Numbered from the stretch's first letter, positions 35,357 through 44,551 are shown. The stretch: 64,000 nucleotides of DNA from G965212025 sp965215765 (GCA_965215765.1 OZ244118.1:744001-808000), one strand, 5' to 3'. A program made the numbers and translations. Notes: a model not told the origin generated them from the sequence alone.

Positions 35357-36448
35357 ATGAGCAAGATATATAATATTGCGCCGACTGCCAAGTTTTTGGA
35401 TATGTGGGGAACTACTAGTGACAGAACTGTGTATAACACAGGAGATTCTTTTATTGGAATAGATCACCGTGGTGATGATCTTAGGCCTGTAACTAAAAGA
35501 AAGTCAACGCATAGAGTAAAGTGGCTGTTTTCGTCGAAGTACAGGAAATGGGTCAAGAGTCAAAGAAAATCGTTGGTTGATCAAATTGAGAAGGAACTGC
35601 TTACTTCGTTTGAGAAGGGGAATAAACATGCTGTTATGCGTGCAGACATGAAATTGGAGAATGATGCCAGGCAGGAAGCTGCGTCATGTATGGAGAGTAA
35701 TGTTTTTCAAGAAATCACCAAGGACTTGAATGCTGCGAGAGCAAACACGGGGAATGAGAAAGCGTTTCTGAGGAATCTCTCTGTTTTTTTTCAGAAAACA
35801 CGTAGCAATGTATCAGAATGTGACGGAGCGACTCTAGGGGATGCTGCTGGACGTTTTAGGCAGCAGCCAAATGGAGAAAGTGACGAGTATCAAGGGCTGC
35901 AAGCGGCTCTGGATGATACTTACAACAATGTTGTGAGAATCCCGTTGCCCCCGATTCGTGACTTATACCGTGATGGGCGTGGTGAAAGTGAGCCTCTGTT
36001 CAGGTTACAGATAGATTTGAAGCAATTTCCTGGATTAGCGCATGAGCCAAGGGTGGCGGCAAAAGTGGTGCATAGGATCAGATCTAAAGAAAAAAGACCG
36101 GGTTCAGTAGCGCAAAACCTGAATTTTGATTATGACAGGTCTGATCCTGTCGTGTTTTCCTTTCAGAAGCCAGCTGACATTTACGCGACTGCAAAGCCAA
36201 ACCGCGGGCCACAGCCACAGCCACAGCCACAGACACAACGGAGTCAGACGCCTGGTCTTCCGCAGGAAAATATACAACATGATGTTCGACGTTCTTTGAC
36301 GCCGGACAACTTTAAGAGGTTTAACCGTAATGCCCAAATCGACCCATTGGTGCCGCTTCCGGAACGCACCTTGCGACAAGAAGATATAGAGGAAGCCATG
36401 CGTCCTTCTGGTGGAGTGGGAGACGGGGAGCCTGTCAGTAAACCATAA
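35357..36448 (+). CDS. Unrecognised 363-residue protein
   Basis: I do not recognise this protein. I choose the ATG at 35357 (MSKIYNIAPTAKF) with AGGAG ten bases upstream; an upstream in-frame start at 35315 lacks one. Residues 45-75 are strongly basic and aromatic (HRVKWLFSSKYRKWVKSQRK), similar in character to segments in the 685- and 1206-residue proteins. Residues 75-170 are probably helical. The C-terminal third is Pro/Gln/Arg-rich with a PQPQPQPQTQ run and looks disordered. No signal peptide or membrane helix. It is probably co-transcribed with the 685-residue gene. The three together may form a class of secreted or host-directed proteins, which I cannot confirm. Confidence 0.7.
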   Translation: MSKIYNIAPTAKFLDMWGTTSDRTVYNTGDSFIGIDHRGDDLRPVTKRKSTHRVKWLFSSKYRKWVKSQRKSLVDQIEKELLTSFEKGNKHAVMRADMKLENDARQEAASCMESNVFQEITKDLNAARANTGNEKAFLRNLSVFFQKTRSNVSECDGATLGDAAGRFRQQPNGESDEYQGLQAALDDTYNNVVRIPLPPIRDLYRDGRGESEPLFRLQIDLKQFPGLAHEPRVAAKVVHRIRSKEKRPGSVAQNLNFDYDRSDPVVFSFQKPADIYATAKPNRGPQPQPQPQTQRSQTPGLPQENIQHDVRRSLTPDNFKRFNRNAQIDPLVPLPERTLRQEDIEEAMRPSGGVGDGEPVSKP

Positions 36449-36668
36449 AATTTTACAGATAGAGTGCTGGTGAAGCGCCACCCGGTAGGGGAGAAAGTAG
36501 CTCTGCCACGTGGTTGTGGTGCTAACTTTTTTGAGTGCTTCGATGTGTATTGAGGTGATGACTGCAAGTAGGTGTTCGGTTCCAATGCGGGTTGATATTT
36601 TTAGGCAAGCGGCCCGGCTTGCCAGGTTCCTGGTCTGATGATTGTTTTTTTCATGAACTGTTGTTACC

Positions 36669-37697
36669 TTGATTCTTGATCCTGAGTTAGACAATGAGCT
36701 TTGCCAGGCGACTTTAAGGCCTAAATTACTCAGTGAGTATGTGGGTCAGAAGCCAGTCTGGGAGCAAATGGATATTTTCATCAAAGCGGCTCTCTTACGT
36801 GGAGAGGTGCTTGATCACTGTCTGATTTTTGGCCCCCCTGGTCTAGGGAAGACCACCTTGGCGCATATCATTGCCAATGAAATGGGTGCAGGCTTACGCC
36901 AGACATCAGGCCCTGTTTTAGAGAAAGCCGCTGACTTGGCTGCCATATTGACTAATCTGGAAGCAGGTGATGTATTTTTTATTGATGAAATACATCGCTT
37001 GAATCCAGCTGTTGAAGAAATCTTATATCCAGCCATGGAGGATTATCAGCTGGATATTGTGATCGGATCCGGCCCGGCTGCTCGTTCCATCAAGTTGGAT
37101 ATGCCACCCTTTACTTTGGTTGGGTCAACCACCAGAGCAGGATTGTTGACTTCCCCTCTGCGTGACCGATTTGGTATCGTGCAACGGCTCTCTTTTTACT
37201 CTGCCGATGAGATCCACACCATCGTGAAAAGAAGTGCGGGAATTTTAGGTATCAGCCTGGAAGCTGGCGGAGGGAAAGAGATTGCCGTGCGTTCAAGGGG
37301 CACTCCCCGAGTGGCAAATCGCCTGTTACGCAGGGTTCGCGACTACAGCCAAGTTATGGGGGATGGGTCTGTGAGTCCGGAAGACGCGAAAAAGGCTTTG
37401 GAGATGCTGAAAATTGATGCTGAAGGGCTTGAAGAAATGGATCGCAACTTGTTGCGCATCCTGATTGACAATTTCAAAGGCGGTCCTGCAGGATTGGACA
37501 ACCTTGCGGCACTCATGAATGAGGAGCGCATCACCATTGAGGATGTTATAGAGCCCTACCTGTTGCAATCCGGTTATTTACTGCGAACCCCGCGCGGGCG
37601 GCTGGCAACAGATCTGGCGTGGCGGCACTTCGGCTTGAGTCGGCCGGCGGAGAGCACACAAGGGGACTTTTTCGTGGAATCCCGGAAGCCCGAATAA
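36669..37697 (+). CDS. ruvB: Holliday junction branch-migration ATPase RuvB
   Basis: RuvB is the hexameric AAA+ motor that drives branch migration of Holliday junctions with RuvA. The 342-residue protein shows the N-terminal LRPKLLSEYVGQ, Walker A GPPGLGKTT, Walker B FIDEIHRLNP, the sensor/arginine-finger stretch STTRAGLLTSPLRDRFG, and the C-terminal winged-helix part ending YLLRTPRGRLAT. The start is a TTG; no in-frame ATG lies upstream near the family's usual N-terminus. The normal partners ruvA and ruvC are not in the window, so the usual ruvAB operon is broken here. Given the number of tandem duplications nearby, the state of the recombination genes would be worth knowing. Confidence 0.95.
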   Translation: MILDPELDNELCQATLRPKLLSEYVGQKPVWEQMDIFIKAALLRGEVLDHCLIFGPPGLGKTTLAHIIANEMGAGLRQTSGPVLEKAADLAAILTNLEAGDVFFIDEIHRLNPAVEEILYPAMEDYQLDIVIGSGPAARSIKLDMPPFTLVGSTTRAGLLTSPLRDRFGIVQRLSFYSADEIHTIVKRSAGILGISLEAGGGKEIAVRSRGTPRVANRLLRRVRDYSQVMGDGSVSPEDAKKALEMLKIDAEGLEEMDRNLLRILIDNFKGGPAGLDNLAALMNEERITIEDVIEPYLLQSGYLLRTPRGRLATDLAWRHFGLSRPAESTQGDFFVESRKPE

Positions 37698-37896
37698 GCT
37701 ACCCGTCTTCTTTGTGGCTCGTCATCCTGTGAACAAAATGCCCACAAGGAGACGCATTTCTTGCTTATAAATACAGGGCGAGTGCCAGCACTCCCAAACC
37801 TCGTTACCTGACACCGTCATTTTCCCCCAGAAAAATTTACGTGTACTACTCAAAGCTGTCTACTTCTACCTGCACGGTGTAAGGCAGAGAAGAGGC

Positions 37897-38286
37897 TCAG
37901 GATTTGTCGTAAGAAATATAAGCAAAGCGGGGGTCGTCAGGCGTTCCTTCAAGTGCTCCGCCTTCTTTGGCAGGTTGCCATTGAATGACTTTTTCAATCA
38001 TGTTGGCCAGCTCAAAGTCCTTGTCAGTTACGCCTTTCGCAGCATGGTTTACCAATTTGACAATGACAAAGGCATACGAAACCGTTAAATCCGGATGATG
38101 AAATGCTGCTTCTGCCAAATGACCCACTGTGTTGACAACCATTAGTGTGCCTTTCCAACTTCTGGTTCGATATTTTCTGCGGATCCAGCCGTTCTCGTAT
38201 TGCCAGTGCGGCAATTCCTTTGCCAATCTTTTCTTGATGTCATCTTCCGAATAAACTTTTTCTTGTTTGGTTTCCCGCCATGCCAT
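37897..38286 (-). CDS. Pterin-4a-carbinolamine dehydratase family protein
   Basis: A 129-residue PCD-family protein. The diagnostic pattern is present: EAAFHHPDLTVSY, then a His in KLVNHAAKG and an Asp in TDKDFELA. The enzyme dehydrates the 4a-hydroxy form of tetrahydropterins; in bacteria without phenylalanine hydroxylase, members have been proposed to act in molybdopterin or other pterin metabolism. It is divergent from the molybdenum/tungsten formate dehydrogenase genes (118 bases between), and the window also has a tetrahydromethanopterin pathway, so either a Moco or a pterin role would fit. No phenylalanine hydroxylase gene is in the window. About 20 extra residues are present at both ends compared with the shortest members. 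Confidence 0.88.
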   Translation of the reverse strand: MAWRETKQEKVYSEDDIKKRLAKELPHWQYENGWIRRKYRTRSWKGTLMVVNTVGHLAEAAFHHPDLTVSYAFVIVKLVNHAAKGVTDKDFELANMIEKVIQWQPAKEGGALEGTPDDPRFAYISYDKS

Positions 38287-38404
38287 TGCTGACCTCCCCT
38301 GCCACTAAGGCAAGATTAAAATTCACTTTCTGCCATGTTGCCAAAAGCTCGGTTTCTGGCAAGCGCAGACCTGCGATAGTATAGTTATTATCGGCATTGG
38401 ATGA

Positions 38405-40132
38405 ATGGAACTTCGAAATTATGGGGGTTGCTTTCAGTTGAGCCGGACTCCTTGGTCTGCTTCCGACAGAAGAATGAAAAAAAGAAATTCAGCCAATAAA
38501 AAACCGGGCGGAGGTCGTCGTTTCGACGTGGCGAGTTTGTCCGAAATCAGAAACCTTCTTGGGGAAACACCGAGAAGCCGTGATCGCTTGCTGGAATTTC
38601 TGCACCTCATTTCCGACAGACACCACTGCCTTCCTCTGAATTTGCTTGCGGCATTGGCTGAGGAAATGCGGCTTTCCTTGTCCGAAGTCTACGAAGTTGC
38701 GACTTTTTACCATCATTTTCGGGTGGTTGAAAAAGCGGAGGACTGCCTGCCCTTGTGCGTGAGAGTTTGCGATTCGCTTACTTGCAGTTTGTTTGGTGGG
38801 CAGAAATTGTTTCAGGCTCTTGCGGAAGACTTGAAAGGGAAAGCGGATGTGCAATGCGTCCCTTGTGTGGGCAGGTGCGAAACACCTCCGGTTGCTGTAG
38901 TCGGAGATTACCCGGTTTGTCATGCTGATCCTGAGCGGGTGCATGAGGCAGTCAAACAAGGTTTGCACCACGATCAGATCTCTGGTCACACTCGCTTGGA
39001 AAGTTACTTGAAAGCAGGGGGCTACGGCTTATTTAAAAAAGTTGCGAGCGGAGATCTTTCTGAATCCACAGTTTTAGACGAACTTGAAACGTCCGGTCTT
39101 CGCGGGTTGGGTGGTGCGGGATTTCCCACCGCGCGTAAGTGGAAAATCGTTCGCGAGAACCCACGGCCTCGCTATTTCACAGTCAATGCAGACGAAGGAG
39201 AGCCTGGGACTTTTAAAGATCGGGCTTATTTGGAGAGCGACCCGCACCGTTTTCTTGAAGGCATGCTGATTGCCGCCCAAGTCGTGCATGTTGACGCGAT
39301 CTACATTTATTTGCGCGATGAATACGCGGGGATTCGTCGCATGCTTGAGTCTGAACTTGAGCAGTTGGGACAACTGTTCCAAGGTGAATTACCCGCAATT
39401 GAGCTTCGACGTGGAGCCGGCTCATACGTTTGCGGTGAAGAATCCGCGATGATTGAGTCCATTGAAGGCAAACGTGGTATGCCACGTCATCGCCCGCCTT
39501 ATGTTGCGCAAGCCGGGCTTTTTAACATGCCAACTCTGGTGCAAAACGTGGAAACCCTGTACTGGATTCGCGATATTCTGGAAAAGGGCGGAAGCTGGTT
39601 TGCCTCGTGTGGCAAAAACGGGAGAAAGGGGTTTCGTTCCTTTTCGGTCAGTGGCAGGGTGAAAAACCCGGGCGTACACCGCGCGCCTGCCGGACTGACT
39701 GCGCGAGAACTGGTTGACGAGTATTGTGGTGGCATGTTGCCGGGGCACGAATTTTACGCTTTTTTCCCTGGTGGGGCTTCTGGCGGCATTCTTCCTGCCG
39801 CCATGATGGATTTGCCTCTGGATTTCGGCACTCTTGAAGAGCATGGCTGTTTTATAGGATCAGCCGCCTTCATTGTGCTTTCAGACCAGGATAGTGTCAG
39901 AGAGGCAGCGTTGAACGCGATGCGTTTCTTTAGGCACGAATCTTGCGGCAAATGTACGCCATGCCGGGTCGGGACTGCCAAAGCGGTGACCATGATGAAA
40001 GAGAAACAGTGGCAACGTTCTCTGCTTGGCGAGCTCGCACAGACTATGCAGGATGCTTCTATTTGTGGTCTTGGGCAGGCAGCCCCCAATCCGATGCAAT
40101 GCGTGATGCGCTATTTTCCCCATGAAATCTAG
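38405..40132 (+). CDS. fdh1B: NAD-dependent formate dehydrogenase beta subunit (NuoE-NuoF fusion)
   Basis: A 575-residue diaphorase subunit that passes electrons from the formate-oxidising subunit to NAD. Residues about 45-195 are a NuoE-like thioredoxin-fold domain with [2Fe-2S] ligands in RVCDSLTC and CVPCVGRCE. The rest is NuoF-like: GLGGAGFPTARKW, TVNADEGEPGTFKDR (FMN and NADH sites), GAGSYVCGEESAMIESIEG, and the [4Fe-4S] ligands SCGKCTPCRVG near residue 522. Length and fusion match the beta subunit of the tungsten formate dehydrogenase of Methylorubrum extorquens. The start is ATG 38405; ATG 38474 is also possible. Its last 157 bases are copied in the array that separates it from the alpha gene. 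Confidence 0.93.
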   Translation: MELRNYGGCFQLSRTPWSASDRRMKKRNSANKKPGGGRRFDVASLSEIRNLLGETPRSRDRLLEFLHLISDRHHCLPLNLLAALAEEMRLSLSEVYEVATFYHHFRVVEKAEDCLPLCVRVCDSLTCSLFGGQKLFQALAEDLKGKADVQCVPCVGRCETPPVAVVGDYPVCHADPERVHEAVKQGLHHDQISGHTRLESYLKAGGYGLFKKVASGDLSESTVLDELETSGLRGLGGAGFPTARKWKIVRENPRPRYFTVNADEGEPGTFKDRAYLESDPHRFLEGMLIAAQVVHVDAIYIYLRDEYAGIRRMLESELEQLGQLFQGELPAIELRRGAGSYVCGEESAMIESIEGKRGMPRHRPPYVAQAGLFNMPTLVQNVETLYWIRDILEKGGSWFASCGKNGRKGFRSFSVSGRVKNPGVHRAPAGLTARELVDEYCGGMLPGHEFYAFFPGGASGGILPAAMMDLPLDFGTLEEHGCFIGSAAFIVLSDQDSVREAALNAMRFFRHESCGKCTPCRVGTAKAVTMMKEKQWQRSLLGELAQTMQDASICGLGQAAPNPMQCVMRYFPHEI

Positions 40133-41342
40133 CCAGAACACTTCATGACCACGCAAACCATTCACGACTCGCGAAAACTCCGGGTCATCCTTGATGGTGG
40201 ACCCGTGGATGCCAAAGCGGTGACCATGATGAAAGAGAAACAGTGGCAACGTTCTCTGCTTGGCGAGCTCGCACAGACTATGCAGGACGCTTCTATTTGT
40301 GGTCTTGGGCAGGCAGCCCCCAATCCGATGCAATGCGTGATGCGCTATTTTCCCCATGAAATCTGGACAGAACACTTCATGACCACACAAACCATTCACG
40401 ACTCGCGAAAACTCCGGTTCATCCTTGATGGGGAACCCGTGGATGCCAAAGCGGTGACCATGATGAAAGAGAAACAGTGGCAACGTTCTCTGCTCGGCGA
40501 GCTCGCACAGACTATGCAGGATGCTTCTATTTGTGGTCTCGGGCAGGCAGCCCCCAATCCGATGCAATGCGTGATGCGCTATTTTCCCCATGAAATCTAG
40601 CCAGAACACTTCATGACCACGCAAACCATTCACGACTCGCGAAAACTCCGGTTCATCCTTGATGGTGAACCCGTGGATGCCAAAGCGATGACCATGATGA
40701 AAGAGAAACAGTGGCAACGTTCTCTGCGTCGGCGAGCTCGCACAGGCTATGCAGGATGCTTCTATTTGTGGTCTCGGGCAGGCAGCCCCCAATCCGATGC
40801 AATGCGTGATGCGCTATTTTCCCCATGAAATCTGGCCAGAACACTTCATGACCACGCAAACCATTCACGACTCGCGAAAACTCCGGTTCATCCTTGATGG
40901 TGAACCCGTGGATGCCAAAGCGGTGACCATGATGAAAGAGAAACAGTGGCAACGTTCTCTGCACCGGCGAGCTCGCACAGACTATGCAGGATGCTTCTAT
41001 TTGTGGTCTCGGGCAGGCAGCCCCCAATCCGATGCAATGCGTGATGCGCTTCACGGCTCGCGAAAACTCCGGTTCATCCTTGATGGTGAACCCGTGGATG
41101 CCAAAGCGGTGACCATGATGAAAGAGAAACAGTGGCAACATTCTCTGCACCGGCGAACTCGCACAGACTATGCAGGATGCTTCTATTTGTGGTCTCGGGC
41201 AGGCAGCCCCCAATCCGATGCAATGCGTGATGCGCTATTTTCCCCATGAAATCTGGCCAGAACACTTCATGACCACGCAAACCATTCACGACTCGCGAAA
41301 GCTCCGGTTCATCCTTGATGGTGAACCCGTGGATGCCAAAGC
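39976..41342 (+). repeat. 234-bp tandem array made of the fdh1B end and the fdh1A start
   Basis: A 9-base word, TGCCAAAGC, occurs in fdh1B (39976), at each repeat boundary (40210, 40444, 40678, 40913, 41099) and in the start of fdh1A (41334). Between boundaries each unit holds the last 157 bases of fdh1B, a 12-base spacer and the first 65 bases of fdh1A including its ATG. Spacings are 234, 234, 234, 235, 186 and 235; the short unit lacks about 49 bases and its ATG. The fdh1B stop is TAG in some units and TGG in others, so in places the frame runs from one unit into the next. The real fdh1B end is the first copy and the real fdh1A start is the last. Confidence 0.95.
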
Positions 41343-44025
41343 AGGAGAAAGCATCTTGCAGGCAGCCCAACGTTTGAAGGTTGAAATTCCTTACCTCTGC
41401 TATCACGAGCGGCTTCGTGCCGATGGCAATTGCCGGTCTTGCATGGTGGAAGTCAAAGGAGAGAGGGTGTTGCAGGGAGCTTGCGTACGGAAAGTCTCAT
41501 CAGGGATGGAAGTCGTTACGAAAAGTGACAGGGTGCGCAATGCACAACGTATGGTTCTTGAGCTACTGCAATCTGACATGCCCAAGGAAAGCACCACGCC
41601 GCCAAATGACCTTGATAATTGGTGCCACCGCTTGCAGGTGCCTGAAGATCGTTTTTCCTGCCGCGAACAACCGAAAAAAGACTTTTCCCATCCGGGAATT
41701 CATGTGCAGCTTGATAGCTGCATACAGTGTACGCGTTGTGTGCGAGCCTGTCGCGAAGCCCAGAATAATGATGTCATTGGTTACGCCAGGCGCGGATCTC
41801 AGGCGGAAATCGTTTTTGATTTTGCCGACACCATGGGTAGCAGTACCTGTGTGGGTTGCGGTGAATGCGTACAGGTTTGCCCTACCGGAGCCTTGGCACC
41901 AGCCAGTGCTTCTCTCTTCCAGAAAATGGACAAGAAGGTTTCCACTGTATGCCCGTATTGTGGTGTGGGATGCCTTCTGGAGTACGGGATACGCGATGGG
42001 AAAATCGCCCATTCCAGTGGCAGAGATGGTCCTTCAAACCAAGGTCGTTTGTGCATAAAGGGTCGCTTTGGTTATGACTATATTTACCATTCGGGAAGGC
42101 TGACCAAGCCTCTGGTCAGAAGGTCAGGAAAATCGAAATTTCCGGATGTCGAGAAGCTGTCAGAAGAAAACATTGGTGAGTGGTTCCGTGAAGCTACGTG
42201 GGATGAGGCTCTGGAACTGGCGGCAGAAGGGTTTTTGCAAACTCTGGAAGAAAAAGGATCTGCGGCACTTGCAGGTTTGGGTTGTGCAAAAGGTTCCAAT
42301 GAAGAAGCCTATCTTTTCCAAAAGCTGGTTCGAACCGGCTTTCGGAACAACAACGTAGATCACTGTACCCGATTGTGTCACGCATCCTCGGTTGCGGCTC
42401 TGTTGGAAGGGCTCGGGTCTGCTGCAGTTTCCAATCAGGTGGCAGACGTTAGCAATGCGGAAGTTATTTTGGTAATCGGAGCCAACCCGACGGGAAACCA
42501 TCCGGTAGCCGCGACTTTCATACAAAACGCTGTGCGTAGTGGCAAGACGCTGATTGTCATGGATCCTCGTGGCAATGATTTGGTTCGGGACGCGGACTTC
42601 TTTCTGCAATTTCGTCCGGATACTGATGTCGCCTTGCTGAACGGCATTATGGCTGCAATTGTTGAGCAAGGACTTGTGAACGAGGAGTTTATTCAAAAAC
42701 GGACTACCGGCTTTGCCGAATTTGAAAAAAACCTGAAGAACTATTCACCAGAAAAGGCATCGCGTATCTGCGGCATTTCCCCTGAAATTTTGCGAAAGGT
42801 TGCAAAGTGCTATGCCACGTCAAAAGCAGCGATGATTTTCTGGGGTATGGGTATTTCTCAACACGTTCACGGTACTGACAATGCGCGCTGCCTGATTGCC
42901 ATGTCCTTAATGACCGGCCAAATCGGTCGCCCGGGGACTGGTTTGCACCCCCTTCGCGGGCAAAACAATGTACAAGGTGCGTCAGACGTGGGTTTGATTC
43001 CGATGGCTTTCCCTGACTATCAGAGAGTGGATGCTCCGCAGGCGCGCAGACACTTTGAACAAGTTTGGGGGTGTGATCTGGATGAGAATCCAGGATTGAC
43101 AGTTGTGGAAATCGTGGCGAAGGCAGTCGCCGGGGAAATTGAAAGCATGTATATCATGGGCGAAAACCCGGCGATGTCCGATCCCAATCTCCATCACGCT
43201 CGCCGGGCACTGTCATCTTTGAAGCATTTGGTTGTTCAGGATATTTTTATGACCGAGACCGCATGGTTTGCTGATGTTATTTTCCCTGCCAGCGCACTAC
43301 CGGAAAAAACCGGCACTTTCACCAATACCGACCGGCGTGTTCAGCTTGGACGGCAAGCGGTTTCACCTCCCGGCGATGCGCGTCAGGATCTGTGGATCAT
43401 TCAGGAAATGGCCAGACGTATCGGTCTTCTTTGGAAATATGAGGGGCCGCAAAGCGTTTTTGAGGAAATGAGGAGGGTGATGAGCAGCATCGCAGGGATC
43501 ACTTGGGAAAGACTTGAAAAATCCGGTTCGGTTACGTACCCCTGCAAAAAAGAAGGGGATCCTGGACAAGCCACTTTATTTGTTGACTCCTTTCCTACTG
43601 AAAATGGCCGCGGAAGATTCGTTCCCGCATCTTTCTCAACCGCGAATGAGCTTCCTGACGAGCAGTATCCTTTGGTTTTTATTACTGGCAGATTGCTTGA
43701 GCATTGGCATACAGGTGCCATGACAAGAAGAGCCAGCGTTTTGAATGCAGTTGCCCCGACTCCTACAGTCGCCATGCATCCTGATGACCTGGAAAAATGT
43801 GGAGCCAGTGAGGGAGACGAATTAAGAGTGGCTTCCCGACGCGGCACCATTTTCTGTGCTGCTGTTGCCGATCATAACCTCCAAACCGGGGAAGTATTTA
43901 TGCCATTTTGTTTTCGAGAAGCAGCGGCAAACCTGTTGACCAATGATGCCTTGGATCCTTTCGGAAAAATTCCCGAATTCAAGTTTTGTGCTGTCAGAGT
44001 TGAATCAGCAAACCGGCAGTCTTGA
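41269..44025 (+). CDS. fdh1A: NAD-dependent formate dehydrogenase alpha subunit (Mo/W)
   Basis: A 918-residue catalytic subunit that oxidises formate to CO2. Order: a [2Fe-2S] domain (residues 5-80, CYHERLRADGNCRSCMVEV), a His/Cys cluster segment, two [4Fe-4S] sites (CIQCTRCVRACRE; CVGCGECVQVCPTG), the Mo/W-bis-MGD domain opening with CPYCGVGCLLEY, the active-site region VDHCTRLCHASSV (Cys, not selenocysteine), GANPTGNHPV, and the C-terminal cofactor-binding barrel with EHWHTGAMTRRA. I use ATG 41269 (MTTQTIHDSRKLRF); an open frame continues upstream only because the array is open. The same start lies in four upstream repeat units as decoys. Electrons pass to Fdh1B and NAD. It provides the last step of C1 oxidation after FhcA. 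Confidence 0.95.
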   Translation: MTTQTIHDSRKLRFILDGEPVDAKAGESILQAAQRLKVEIPYLCYHERLRADGNCRSCMVEVKGERVLQGACVRKVSSGMEVVTKSDRVRNAQRMVLELLQSDMPKESTTPPNDLDNWCHRLQVPEDRFSCREQPKKDFSHPGIHVQLDSCIQCTRCVRACREAQNNDVIGYARRGSQAEIVFDFADTMGSSTCVGCGECVQVCPTGALAPASASLFQKMDKKVSTVCPYCGVGCLLEYGIRDGKIAHSSGRDGPSNQGRLCIKGRFGYDYIYHSGRLTKPLVRRSGKSKFPDVEKLSEENIGEWFREATWDEALELAAEGFLQTLEEKGSAALAGLGCAKGSNEEAYLFQKLVRTGFRNNNVDHCTRLCHASSVAALLEGLGSAAVSNQVADVSNAEVILVIGANPTGNHPVAATFIQNAVRSGKTLIVMDPRGNDLVRDADFFLQFRPDTDVALLNGIMAAIVEQGLVNEEFIQKRTTGFAEFEKNLKNYSPEKASRICGISPEILRKVAKCYATSKAAMIFWGMGISQHVHGTDNARCLIAMSLMTGQIGRPGTGLHPLRGQNNVQGASDVGLIPMAFPDYQRVDAPQARRHFEQVWGCDLDENPGLTVVEIVAKAVAGEIESMYIMGENPAMSDPNLHHARRALSSLKHLVVQDIFMTETAWFADVIFPASALPEKTGTFTNTDRRVQLGRQAVSPPGDARQDLWIIQEMARRIGLLWKYEGPQSVFEEMRRVMSSIAGITWERLEKSGSVTYPCKKEGDPGQATLFVDSFPTENGRGRFVPASFSTANELPDEQYPLVFITGRLLEHWHTGAMTRRASVLNAVAPTPTVAMHPDDLEKCGASEGDELRVASRRGTIFCAAVADHNLQTGEVFMPFCFREAAANLLTNDALDPFGKIPEFKFCAVRVESANRQS

Positions 44026-44088
44026 CTGCATAAATCTGCCAGATCAGGAGTGGGATGTATTTCGCAGCCACCAGGCCGCGGAAGAGAG

Positions 44089-44244
44089 CTATTTTATTTT
44101 TTGCTCCTTGTAAGTTACGTGAGCCCGTTTGACAGGGTCAAATTTGCGTAACTCAAGTTTTGTTGTTGTTTTGCGCTTGTTGATTGTCGTCGTGTAGTAG
44201 TGCCCGGTTCCGGCTGAAGAGACAAGTTTGATTTTCTCTCTCAT
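44089..44244 (-). CDS. rpmG: 50S ribosomal protein L33
   Basis: A 51-residue ribosomal protein starting MREKIKLVSSAGTGHYYTTT and ending FDPVKRAHVTYKEQKIK, the typical L33 length and sequence. It has no zinc-binding Cys pairs, so it is the Cys-free form. Its ATG overlaps the TGA of rpmB in an ATGA, the standard rpmB-rpmG arrangement. Confidence 0.95.
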   Translation of the reverse strand: MREKIKLVSSAGTGHYYTTTINKRKTTTKLELRKFDPVKRAHVTYKEQKIK

Positions 44245-44462
44245 TTTTTCTGCCACTTTAAAGCTTTCTCAAGCCCCAGCTTATTGATGATGCGTAATCC
44301 CTTTGCGGAGACTCTAAGCCTTAGCCAACGTTTTTCAGTCGGGTGCCAGAATCGCAATTTATGAAGATTCGGTAAAAAACGTCTTCTGGTCTTGTTATGG
44401 GCATGGGAAACCTTGTTCCCGCTCATGGGTCGCTTACCGGTTGTCTCGCAAACTCTGCTCAT
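44241..44462 (-). CDS. rpmB: 50S ribosomal protein L28
   Basis: A 73-residue protein (MSRVCETTGKRPMSGNKVSH at the start, LRLRVSAKGLRIINKLG near the end), typical of L28; of the zinc-binding Cys set seen in some L28 proteins, only the Cys in RVCETTGK is present. The start at 44462 gives the family N-terminus; the frame is open further upstream but without similarity. It is the first gene of the rpmB-rpmG pair and has an extended -10 promoter about 80 bases upstream. Confidence 0.95.
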   Translation of the reverse strand: MSRVCETTGKRPMSGNKVSHAHNKTRRRFLPNLHKLRFWHPTEKRWLRLRVSAKGLRIINKLGLEKALKWQKK

Positions 44463-44542
44463 AGTTTTTGTTTTTTCTTGCTGATGGCAAGAAGTCAAGA
44501 GCACCCAAACTCGCGGTGATGCCCATAGCCTCAGCACCGCGA

Positions 44543-44551
44543 ATTATAGCA
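44543..44551 (-). promoter_or_regulatory. Extended -10 promoter of rpmB-rpmG
   Basis: On the minus strand the sequence reads TGCTATAAT, a perfect extended -10 element, about 80 bases upstream of the rpmB start. The -35 region (around TTCTATTT) is weak, as is usual for extended -10 promoters. Confidence 0.6.

Noticed and set aside
40145..40600. A separate 151-residue gene between the formate dehydrogenase genes
   Set aside because: It is made entirely of fused copies of the fdh1A start and the fdh1B end; its frame is a consequence of the 234-bp period.
41170..41268. Longer N-terminus for the formate dehydrogenase alpha subunit
   Set aside because: The additional 33 residues are fdh1B tail codons from the last repeat unit, not part of the family.
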